Assembly: GCA_036398215.1 (NCBI GenBank) | Contig: DASWHK010000313.1 | Coordinates: 1-33,675 of the forward strand | Direction of reading: 5' to 3' | From: DASWHK01 sp036398215 | GTDB lineage: Bacteria > Acidobacteriota > UBA890 | DNA length: 33,675 nucleotides | Shown: piece by piece, positions 27,629 to 33,675 of the stretch | How positions within the stretch are numbered: the first letter of the stretch is position 1 | How the letters are laid out: each line of letters begins with the position of its first letter | Notes under the pieces: model-generated | What the model saw: only the letters and a program-made list of their open reading frames with translations | Databases searched by the model: none | What the model was told of the DNA's origin: nothing | Position numbers and translations under genes: made by a program

Positions 27629-28929
27629 CGATGCCGGCCCCCATTCCTCATCGCGTTTCTGTGGCGGGCGGTCTGGCACAGGGATCCGACGCGCCCGTGG
27701 CGAGCTGCGTCGAAGAGATCATCGAGAGGGCGCCGGAGCTCCTCGACGTGGCCCGCGCCCACGGCTCGCCGCTCTACCTGCTGGAGCCCGACGTCCTGCG
27801 GCAACGGGCGCGCCGCTTCGCCGAGGCGTTCGCCGCCGTCCTCCCAGACGTCCGCATCTACTACGCCTTGAAGAGCAACAACCTGGAGGTGGTCACGCGG
27901 ACGTTCGTCGAGGCGGGGTTGGGCATCGACGTATCGAGCGGTCTCGAGCTCGAGCAGGCGCTGGCCGCGGGCTGCCGCGACATCATCTTCTCGGGGCCGG
28001 GCAAGACCGCGGCCGAGCTCGATGCGGCGATCGACGCCGCCGGCGAGGTCATCGTCCTGCTCGACAGCTTCGGCGAGCTCGAGCGGCTGCAGGAGCGGGC
28101 CGCGGCGCGCGGCGTGCGGATGCGGGCCGGGGCCCGATTGAGCACCCACGAGTGCGGGCTGTGGCGCAAGTTCGGCGTCCCTCTCGACCAGCTCGCCCGG
28201 CTCCTCGATGCCGCCGGCCGCTGCAGCCACGTCCGCCTCGAGGGCCTGCAGTACCACATGAGCTGGTTGCTGCAGCCCGACCGCCAGGTCGCCTTCATCC
28301 GCGACCTCGGCGCGGCGCTGGCCCGCTTGCCGGCGGCCCAGCGCGGCGCTATCCGTTTCCTCGACATCGGCGGCGGCTTCTGGCCGCCGGAGGGCGAGTG
28401 GCTGCATGCCGATCCCGAGGCGATGCTCGCCGGCCAGGCGATCGCGTCGCCGCCCCCAGCTCCGCGGATCTTGCCCGCCACCGGCATCGACGAGTTCGCC
28501 GCCGCCATCGCCGCGGCGCTGCAGGAGCACGTGCTCGCGCACATCGACTGCCGCATTCACGTCGAGCCGGGCCGCTGGCTGTGCAGCGACGCCATGCACA
28601 TCCTGATCACGGTCGTCGACAAGAAGGCCGACGACCTGGTGATCGCCGACGCCGGAACCAATGCGCTCGGCTGGGAGCGCTTCGAGAGCGATTACTTCCC
28701 GCTCGTCAACCTGACTCGCCCCGGCCTGACGGAGCGGGCTTGCACGGTGTTCGGATCGTTGTGCACTCCCCACGACGTCTGGGGCTTCAGCGTCCACGGC
28801 GCCGGGATCGAGGCCGGCGACGTGCTGCTGGTGCCTCGGCAGGGTGCCTATACCTACAGCCTCAGGCAGCGGTTCATCAAGCCGTTGCCGGAGGTGGTCA
28901 CCCGTGGCCTCGGAGGATGGGCGCGGTAG
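27625..28929 (+). CDS. Fold-type III PLP-dependent amino-acid decarboxylase
   Basis: This 434-residue protein belongs to the diaminopimelate/ornithine/carboxynorspermidine decarboxylase group (alanine-racemase-like barrel plus beta domain). Key residues: PLP lysine K83 (YYALKSNN), H211 (QYHMSW), glycine loop DIGGGF (247-252), EPGR (324-327), catalytic-type cysteine C380 with D384 (GSLCTPHD) and GAYTY (407-411). These fit an active decarboxylase of an alpha-amino acid with a basic or extended side chain. The pattern around C380 differs from the usual CES-D of lysA and odc, so the substrate cannot be named. The ATG at 27625 overlaps the ATP-grasp stop by 4 bp; a second ATG at 27631 is better placed for GAGG. 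A Pro/Ala insert lies at about 270-290. With the SpeD-like gene it gives the operon two unrelated decarboxylases. Confidence 0.87.
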   Translation: MTMPAPIPHRVSVAGGLAQGSDAPVASCVEEIIERAPELLDVARAHGSPLYLLEPDVLRQRARRFAEAFAAVLPDVRIYYALKSNNLEVVTRTFVEAGLGIDVSSGLELEQALAAGCRDIIFSGPGKTAAELDAAIDAAGEVIVLLDSFGELERLQERAAARGVRMRAGARLSTHECGLWRKFGVPLDQLARLLDAAGRCSHVRLEGLQYHMSWLLQPDRQVAFIRDLGAALARLPAAQRGAIRFLDIGGGFWPPEGEWLHADPEAMLAGQAIASPPPAPRILPATGIDEFAAAIAAALQEHVLAHIDCRIHVEPGRWLCSDAMHILITVVDKKADDLVIADAGTNALGWERFESDYFPLVNLTRPGLTERACTVFGSLCTPHDVWGFSVHGAGIEAGDVLLVPRQGAYTYSLRQRFIKPLPEVVTRGLGGWAR

Positions 28930-28952
28930 AGTGTCTCCGCAGCATTAGAACC

Positions 28953-28975
28953 CTCGCCTCGATCGTCGACGCGAG
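28953..28975. promoter_or_regulatory. Imperfect palindrome upstream of tetR (candidate autoregulatory operator)
   Basis: CTCGC-c-TCGA-tcg-TCGA-c-GCGAG is symmetric except for one mismatched pair, 23 bp long, ending 18 bp before the ATG of the TetR gene. The position and size suit a TetR dimer. It lies in the only gap (64 bp) within the otherwise tightly packed operon. Confidence 0.45.
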
Positions 28976-28993
28976 ACAACCGAGGAATCGGCC

Positions 28994-29638
28994 ATGGCCC
29001 GGCCAACCCGCACGCGGCAGCAGCGCCGCAGCCTACGGACGCGGCAGAAGCTGCTGGATGCCGCCCGCCAGGTGTTCTCGGAGAAGGGCCTCGACCTCAC
29101 CCGGATCGACGACATCACCGAGCGGGCCGACCTCGGCAAGGGCACCTTCTACTATCACTTCGAGAGCAAGGAGAAGCTCATCCGCGAGCTGATCCGCACG
29201 ATGCTCCAGGACCTGGCGGCCGAGGTCGACAAGAGCTGCAGCGGCATCGTCGAGCTGCAGCCTTTCATCGACGCCATGATCAAGGCCCACGTCGGCTTCT
29301 TCTCGGAGCGCTGGGAGGACTTCGTCCTCTACTACCAGGGGCGCGCCGACCTGACGCTGCTGGAGGGCTACACCGGCATCGACGCCCCGTTCCTGACCTA
29401 CCTGGAGGCGATCGAGTCGCTGCTCAGCAGGGTCATCGGCCATCGCCTGCCCCCCGCAGCGCTGCGCCGCATCGCCTGCGCCGTCGCCGGATTCGTCTCC
29501 GGCTACTACTCGTTCGCCGTGATCGCCACCCAGGACGACGACATCGGCGCCGCCTTCGAGCCCCTGCGCGGCGCCATGGTCGCCAGCCTGTCGCGGTTCA
29601 TCACCACCGCCGTGGCCGCCGAGGCCGTGGCCAGCTAG
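28994..29638 (+). CDS. TetR/AcrR-family transcriptional regulator
   Basis: This 214-residue regulator has an N-terminal TetR helix-turn-helix (about 13-62): QKLLDAARQVFSEKGLDLTR then DITERADLGKGTFYYHFESK, with the recognition helix around GKGTFYYHF. The C-terminal ligand domain is all-helical and is not recognised further. TetR proteins are dimers that leave palindromic operators when a small ligand binds. A ribosome-binding site GAGGAA precedes the ATG. It follows the decarboxylase after 64 bp, in the same direction, and is followed after 3 bp by the VWA gene. Likely targets are the palindromes at 24656-24669 and 28953-28975, inferred from position only; the two do not share sequence. The ligand might be an end product of the operon. 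Confidence 0.9.
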   Translation: MARPTRTRQQRRSLRTRQKLLDAARQVFSEKGLDLTRIDDITERADLGKGTFYYHFESKEKLIRELIRTMLQDLAAEVDKSCSGIVELQPFIDAMIKAHVGFFSERWEDFVLYYQGRADLTLLEGYTGIDAPFLTYLEAIESLLSRVIGHRLPPAALRRIACAVAGFVSGYYSFAVIATQDDDIGAAFEPLRGAMVASLSRFITTAVAAEAVAS

Positions 29639-29641
29639 TCC

Positions 29642-31861
29642 GTGAGTGCAATGGACAAGAGCGTGCGTACTCCGCGCACCCTCCGACGAACCGCCGCTTT
29701 GGGCCATGGGTGCCGGTGGCTCGCTCGCTTCCTGGGTAGCGGCCTTCGCGCCAGGCCCGGTTCTCTCACCTTCTGGATCATGGCAGTGGTAGCCGGGGTG
29801 ACCGTGGCAGCGAGCCCATCCGCAACTGCGGGACAACAGTTCCGGACAGACGTTGAGATCGTCCGGGTCGACGTCGTCGTCACGGACAACGACGGGGCCT
29901 TCATCGACGATCTCCGCGCCGGCGAGTTCACGCTCTTCGAGGACGGAGCCCGACAGGACATCGTCAGCGTCGAGCTGGTCGACCTTGCGGCGCGGCAGGT
30001 GCAGCAGGTGGCAATGGAAGCGGGTGTCCCGGGCGAGCCGACCCCGGAGCTGCGGCCGGCGGTGTCGGCCGGCGACCTGGGCGCAGTCATCTTCTTTATC
30101 GACCTTCCTGGTCTCGCCTTCAAGAGCTCCATCGACTTCGCCGAGTCGATGCAGCGGGTCTTCGCCAAGGTCGAGCAGCTTTCCCTTCCGTACGCGATCT
30201 ACCTGGTGGACATGGCCGGCCGGCTTCGCGAGATCCAACCGTTGACGGTCGATATCGGTGCCTTGCAGGGCGCCGCCGCGGACGTACGCTCGACGCCGGC
30301 TCCCGTGTCGCGAGAGAACCTCTTCCACGGCGGCGCTCTCGACGCGGACGCCGGCTCGGCAAACCGGTTCGCGAGGTTCACGGAGCGCACGCGCACCCTC
30401 TACACCTTCGAGCTCCTGCGAGACTTCGTCGATTCCCTCGCCCATCGTTCCGGGCGCACGGCTCTGGTTTGGGTTTCCACCGGTGTCGATCTGGCCGCCT
30501 ACGACACCATAACGCGCCCGTACCAGATCACCGGGCAGCAGGACCCCATGCCCGGCGTTCGTTCCCGCTCGTACAACCCCGATCTCAACGTGCTGGGCCT
30601 CCAAAGGGAGCTGCACCAGGCCGCGAACTCCGTCAACGTCAGCATCTACTCGGTGGATCCGAGCACGCTGGCCGATTTCCATCTCGGCGGGATCGGCCTC
30701 AAGCGTCGCGACGGCGGCGCCGAGGACGCGCGCGGCAACTCCCTGCGCAACGCCGCGCACGCTACCGGCGGCGACGTATTCATCGGTTGGACCGACCTCG
30801 ATCGCGTGCTTGTGAACATCGAGCGCGATGCCGGTCGCTTCTATCTGCTCAGCTACGTGCCGCCGGTCGGCGGCGAAGGCGAGTACCACGAAATCCGCGT
30901 CGAGTTGGGCCGCCGTGGTACCGAGGTGCGGGCGCGGCGAGGCTACGTGCGGTACTCGGAGAGCGACCGTCTGTCGCGTACCGTGCGCTCGGCACTCGAT
31001 CTGCCGGGGACGGTTTCGGGATTCGACGTCGTGGTGGATGGCGTGCGCGCGCGCGAGGCGGATGGCCAGGCGATCCTCATCCTCGATACGGCGGTTGGCA
31101 CGGGGGCGGAAGCCGTTGCGGGAGACAACGTCGTGCCGCCGGGTGCTGCGGGTGCGGCGGGTGCGGCGGGTGCGGCAGGTGCGGTGCCCCTCGTCGACGG
31201 GAGCTCGCTGCTCCTGTTCGCCACCGTGCGTGACCGTAACGGAGAGCTTGTGGCGACGGTCGAGAACCAGCGGCTCACCCCCCAGGGCAGCTCGGCGTCA
31301 ATGCCACGCATCGGAGCTGGAGCGCCTTTCTACTGGACCCATCGCGTCGCCCATCGCCTGGAGCCCGGGGACTACGACGTCAGCGTGGCCGTCATCGACC
31401 GGGGTAGCGAGCGCATCGGCGCGAGCAAGCTGTCGGTGCAGATCCATGATGCGGCCGGCGAGTGGGACACGAGCGACCCCCGGCTGGTCGTGGAGACTGC
31501 GGATGGCTCCACCACACCCGTCATCGGCGGGCAGATTCTGGCGGGCCTGCGCGTGTTCATGTACGTAGAGGTCTACAACGGCGTCAGCCCTGAGGTGGGC
31601 GGGAGGGTACTGCCGTTTGCGGGCGACGATCCGTTGGAGCCTACTGCAGAGGTCGGCGATCCCTCCGACGACGCCGCCCCCGGCGAGGCTCGGAAGGGGC
31701 CTTCGATCGCCCTCACGGCAGAGGGCGAGCTGCACCATGGAAGCGTCCCGCTGATGGCCATGCCGGCGGGCCACTACCTCCTCGACTTCTACATCGACGA
31801 CACCGGCGCCGGCCGATCGAGAACGGTGCGCCTGCCCCTGCAAGTGGTCCCGCCCCGCTAG
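29642..31861 (+). CDS. Exported VWA-domain protein of the acidobacterial VWFA-related type
   Basis: This 739-residue protein carries an unusually long basic N-terminus, one hydrophobic segment (about 43-63, ending in SPSATAGQQ) and then the opening beta block typical of the VWFA-related domain of Acidobacteriota: VEIVRVDVVVTDNDG, LRAGEFTLFEDG. The VWA-like region runs to about 430. The metal-site motif D-x-S-x-S is not intact (FFIDLPGLAFKSS), so metal-dependent adhesion is doubtful. The later part is beta-rich, with a Gly/Ala-rich hinge (about 501-515) encoded by a 9-bp repeat. The GTG at 29642 lies 3 bp after the TetR stop; an ATG at 29651 is an alternative. It is probably a surface or periplasmic protein; its tie to the biosynthetic genes upstream is only positional. 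Confidence 0.8.
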   Translation: MSAMDKSVRTPRTLRRTAALGHGCRWLARFLGSGLRARPGSLTFWIMAVVAGVTVAASPSATAGQQFRTDVEIVRVDVVVTDNDGAFIDDLRAGEFTLFEDGARQDIVSVELVDLAARQVQQVAMEAGVPGEPTPELRPAVSAGDLGAVIFFIDLPGLAFKSSIDFAESMQRVFAKVEQLSLPYAIYLVDMAGRLREIQPLTVDIGALQGAAADVRSTPAPVSRENLFHGGALDADAGSANRFARFTERTRTLYTFELLRDFVDSLAHRSGRTALVWVSTGVDLAAYDTITRPYQITGQQDPMPGVRSRSYNPDLNVLGLQRELHQAANSVNVSIYSVDPSTLADFHLGGIGLKRRDGGAEDARGNSLRNAAHATGGDVFIGWTDLDRVLVNIERDAGRFYLLSYVPPVGGEGEYHEIRVELGRRGTEVRARRGYVRYSESDRLSRTVRSALDLPGTVSGFDVVVDGVRAREADGQAILILDTAVGTGAEAVAGDNVVPPGAAGAAGAAGAAGAVPLVDGSSLLLFATVRDRNGELVATVENQRLTPQGSSASMPRIGAGAPFYWTHRVAHRLEPGDYDVSVAVIDRGSERIGASKLSVQIHDAAGEWDTSDPRLVVETADGSTTPVIGGQILAGLRVFMYVEVYNGVSPEVGGRVLPFAGDDPLEPTAEVGDPSDDAAPGEARKGPSIALTAEGELHHGSVPLMAMPAGHYLLDFYIDDTGAGRSRTVRLPLQVVPPR
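31142..31186 (+). repeat. 9-bp tandem repeat in the VWA gene
   Basis: Five units of GGTGCGGCG with small changes (first GGTGCTGCG, last GGTGCGGTG) encode a GAA-repeat hinge. The 9-bp period keeps the frame, so copy-number change would alter only the length of the hinge. Confidence 0.85.
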
Positions 31862-32010
31862 CTCGAGATCCGGCGCCGGCCCCGCTTTTGACGCTCCGGC
31901 CCGCCCGCCGCTACGAACCCACACCCCCGCCGCTTACAACCCGCTGAGCGACTTTCGCCACAGGCTGCTACGCTCTCCTCTCCCTCGCCCCCGACCCGAA
32001 AGAGCGAATC

Positions 32011-33177
32011 GTGGCGTCGAAGAAGGACTACAAGGGCTTCACAACCAAGGCGGTGCACGTCGGCCAGGATCCCGACCCCTCGACCGGGGCGGTGATCCCG
32101 CCGATCCACGCCACCTCGACGTACATCCAGACCGAGCTCGGCAAGCCGGGGGAGTACGTCTACAGCCGTAGCGGCAACCCTACCCGGCGGGGGCTCGAGG
32201 CGGTGCTCGCGGCGCTCGAGAACGCCGAGCACGCCGTCGCCTTCGGCAGCGGCACCGCCGCCATCGACGCCTGCCTGCGCTTCCTCGCCCCCGACGACCA
32301 CGTGCTGTGCTCGCGGGACGTCTACGGGGGCACCTACCGGCTGTTCGAGCAGCTGCTGCGGCGCGCCAGCGGCCTGCGCTTCACCTACGTCGATACCACC
32401 GACCTCGACGCCACCGAGGCGGCCTGGACCGAGGAGACGCGGCTGCTGTACATCGAGACGCCCACCAACCCGCTGATGCAGCTCACCGACATCGCCGCCG
32501 CCGCCGACCTGGCGCGGCGGCGCGGCGGCATCCTCGCGGTCGACAACACCTTCATGTCGCCGTACCTGCAGCGGCCGCTCGACTACGGCGCCCACCTGGT
32601 GCTGCACTCGACGACCAAGTTCCTCAACGGCCACTCCGACAGCATCGGCGGGGTCGTGTGCACCAACCGCGAGGACCTCGCGCAGACCCTCGCCTTCGTC
32701 GCCAAGAGCGCCGGCGCGACGCTGTCGCCCTTCGAGGCCTGGCTGATCCAGCGCGGCGTCAAGACGCTGGCGCTGCGCGTCGAGCGCGCCCAACATACCG
32801 CCGGCCAGCTCGCCGCCATGCTCGCCGCCCACCCCGCGGTGCAGCGCGTCTACTACCCCGGCCTCGTCGACCACCCCCAGCACGCCCTCGCCCTGCGGCA
32901 GATGAAGGGCTTCGGCGCCATGCTGAGCTTCGATCTCGCCGGCTACGAGCAGGCCAAGACCCTGCTCGATGCCGTGCAGGTGTGCGTCCTTGCTGAGAGC
33001 CTCGGCGGCGTCGAGACCCTCATCTCGCACCCCGCCTCGATGACCCACGCCTCCATCCCGCCCGACATCCGCCAGAAGCGCGGCATCGGCGACGGCCTGG
33101 TGCGGATCTCCGTGGGCATCGAGGACCCCGAGGACCTGCTCGGCGACCTGGAGCAGGCGCTGGCGAAGCTCGGCTGA
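32011..33177 (+). CDS. Cys/Met-metabolism PLP enzyme (cystathionine gamma-synthase/lyase type)
   Basis: This 388-residue fold-type I PLP enzyme belongs to the transsulfuration family, which makes or splits cystathionine, linking cysteine and methionine. Family marks: YSRSGNPTRRGLEAVLAALE near the N-terminus, AFGSGTAAIDA, YGGTYRLFEQ, IETPTNPLMQLTDI, the PLP lysine K203 in HSTTKFLNGHSD, and the C-terminal ESLGGVETLISHPASMTH. The sequence alone does not separate cystathionine gamma-synthase from gamma-lyase or homocysteine synthase; the E-S-L-G-G-V-E region fits synthase/lyase. The GTG start at 32011 follows a weak GAGCGA. A 149-bp gap precedes it, so it is probably a separate transcription unit, with a -10-like TACGCT at 31969-31974. 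No sulfur gene is next to it. Confidence 0.9.
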   Translation: MASKKDYKGFTTKAVHVGQDPDPSTGAVIPPIHATSTYIQTELGKPGEYVYSRSGNPTRRGLEAVLAALENAEHAVAFGSGTAAIDACLRFLAPDDHVLCSRDVYGGTYRLFEQLLRRASGLRFTYVDTTDLDATEAAWTEETRLLYIETPTNPLMQLTDIAAAADLARRRGGILAVDNTFMSPYLQRPLDYGAHLVLHSTTKFLNGHSDSIGGVVCTNREDLAQTLAFVAKSAGATLSPFEAWLIQRGVKTLALRVERAQHTAGQLAAMLAAHPAVQRVYYPGLVDHPQHALALRQMKGFGAMLSFDLAGYEQAKTLLDAVQVCVLAESLGGVETLISHPASMTHASIPPDIRQKRGIGDGLVRISVGIEDPEDLLGDLEQALAKLG

Positions 33178-33213
33178 GCGGGGAAGGACACAAGGCTGGC
33201 CGGCCGGCGCCCA

Positions 33214-33238
33214 TGTGTTGTATTATGAATACAACACA
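33214..33238. promoter_or_regulatory. Perfect palindrome upstream of the XRE regulator (operator)
   Basis: Arms TGTGTTGTATT and AATACAACACA are exact complements around a 3-base centre ATG. The site ends 15 bp before the ATG at 33254 and 2 bp before the ribosome-binding site, and contains a -10-like TATTAT (33221-33226). It is AT-rich against its surroundings, as expected of an autoregulatory operator. Confidence 0.75.
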
Positions 33239-33253
33239 ACGAGGGAGGAGCAC

Positions 33254-33625
33254 ATGGGCGCCATGTTCGGGAAGTGTTTCGCGAGGCTGCGCCGCGAGAA
33301 ACTCGGCGTGAGCCTGAGGCAGTTTTGCCGTGACCACAACTTCGATCCCGGGAATATCAGCAAGCTCGAGCGGGGGAAGCTCCCCCCACCTCAGTCCCGG
33401 CAGAAGCTGGAGCAATACGCGTCAGCGCTGGGTCTCACAGAAGGCTCGGACGAGTGGTACGAGTTCTTCGACACGGCATTCGCCGAGCGCGGCGAGTTGC
33501 CGGAAGATCTCGCGAGCGATGAGGCGCTGGTCGGCCAGCTACCGGTGCTCTTCCGAACGCTGCGAGGCGACGCGGTGGCCCGAGAGGAGCTCGAAGAGCT
33601 GTTGAACAAGCTCAGGCGAGCCTGA
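33254..33625 (+). CDS. XRE-family helix-turn-helix regulator
   Basis: This 123-residue protein has an N-terminal Cro/C1-type helix-turn-helix at about 5-60: FARLRREKLGVSLRQFCR, then DPGNISKLERGKLPPPQS, where NISKLERGK is the recognition region, and a helical C-terminus with LPEDLASDEALVGQLP and an acidic end. The ATG is preceded by GAGGGAGGAG; an earlier in-frame start would begin inside the operator. The perfect palindrome just upstream suggests negative autoregulation. A frame that starts 4 bp after its stop and runs off the window suggests a two-gene operon, as in XRE/ImmA-type regulator-protease pairs or toxin-antitoxin modules. The role is inferred from layout; no toxin is visible in the window. 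Confidence 0.85.
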   Translation: MGAMFGKCFARLRREKLGVSLRQFCRDHNFDPGNISKLERGKLPPPQSRQKLEQYASALGLTEGSDEWYEFFDTAFAERGELPEDLASDEALVGQLPVLFRTLRGDAVAREELEELLNKLRRA

Positions 33626-33629
33626 GCCG

Positions 33630-33675
33630 GTGACGGTGCCCACCCCGGCGTACCTCGATTACGAGGAAATGCGCG
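33630..33675 (+). CDS. Start of a gene truncated by the window end
   Basis: A GTG at 33630 opens a frame of 15 codons (MTVPTPAYLDYEEMR) that continues past the last base. It starts 4 bp after the XRE stop, so it is probably in the same operon. Such a partner is often an ImmA/IrrE-type peptidase, and the opening is compatible, but too little is visible to name it. Confidence 0.4.
   Translation, partial: MTVPTPAYLDYEEMR

Noticed and set aside
27625..28929. Calling the PLP decarboxylase lysA (diaminopimelate decarboxylase)
   Set aside because: The motif around C380 and the operon context differ from lysA, and no lysine-pathway gene is adjacent.

Overview
The window is a GC-rich (roughly 70 % by eye), gene-dense chromosomal stretch from a free-living, probably Gram-negative bacterium. 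An Acidobacteriota-type host, perhaps Thermoanaerobaculia-like, is the best guess. The reasons are the VWA protein of the 'VWFA-related Acidobacterial' type at 29642-31861, the secreted TolB-propeller/M28/PDZ and zinc-carboxypeptidase exoproteins, a Hanks-type kinase and an OmpA-like protein. This assignment is inference from gene content; there is no rRNA or other taxonomic marker. I see no tRNA, rRNA, CRISPR array, insertion sequence or phage gene.

Left part (1-9.6 kb). A minus-strand polysaccharide operon holds a glycosyltransferase, a Wzx-like flippase and a second glycosyltransferase, coupled by a 4-bp overlap and a 5-bp gap. Next comes a c-di-GMP-flavoured group: a PilZ protein, a very long PilB/GspE-type ATPase carrying an extra helix-hairpin-helix domain and tandem MshEN-like domains, and a divergently transcribed membrane HD-GYP-type protein.

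Middle part (9.7-24.5 kb). This holds mostly single genes: a secreted M14 carboxypeptidase, an isolated murG, a TolB/M28/PDZ exopeptidase, an OmpA-like coiled-coil protein, inositol-phosphate synthase, an NTT/Tlc-family nucleotide transporter, a cupredoxin lipoprotein, and a transmembrane Ser/Thr kinase whose outer end is a TonB-like C-terminal domain. An AT-rich island separates the kinase from a histidine kinase/response regulator pair with a 4-bp overlap.

Right part (24.6-31.9 kb) is the most interesting. A near-consensus promoter with a perfect 14-bp palindrome at its start site and a structured leader reads into six tightly packed plus-strand genes: a divergent SpeD-like pyruvoyl decarboxylase, a BioF2/GNAT-type acyltransferase, an ATP-grasp ligase, a fold-type III PLP decarboxylase, a TetR regulator and a VWA surface protein. 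The first four read like an uncharacterised pathway that decarboxylates, ligates and acylates amino acids or amines. The SpeD-like enzyme keeps the Ser/His/Cys catalytic residues at exact spacing but lacks the residue that holds the ribose of S-adenosylmethionine.

Right edge. A transsulfuration-type PLP enzyme is followed by an XRE regulator with a perfect 11-bp-arm palindrome directly upstream. A further gene starts 4 bp after it and is cut by the window end.
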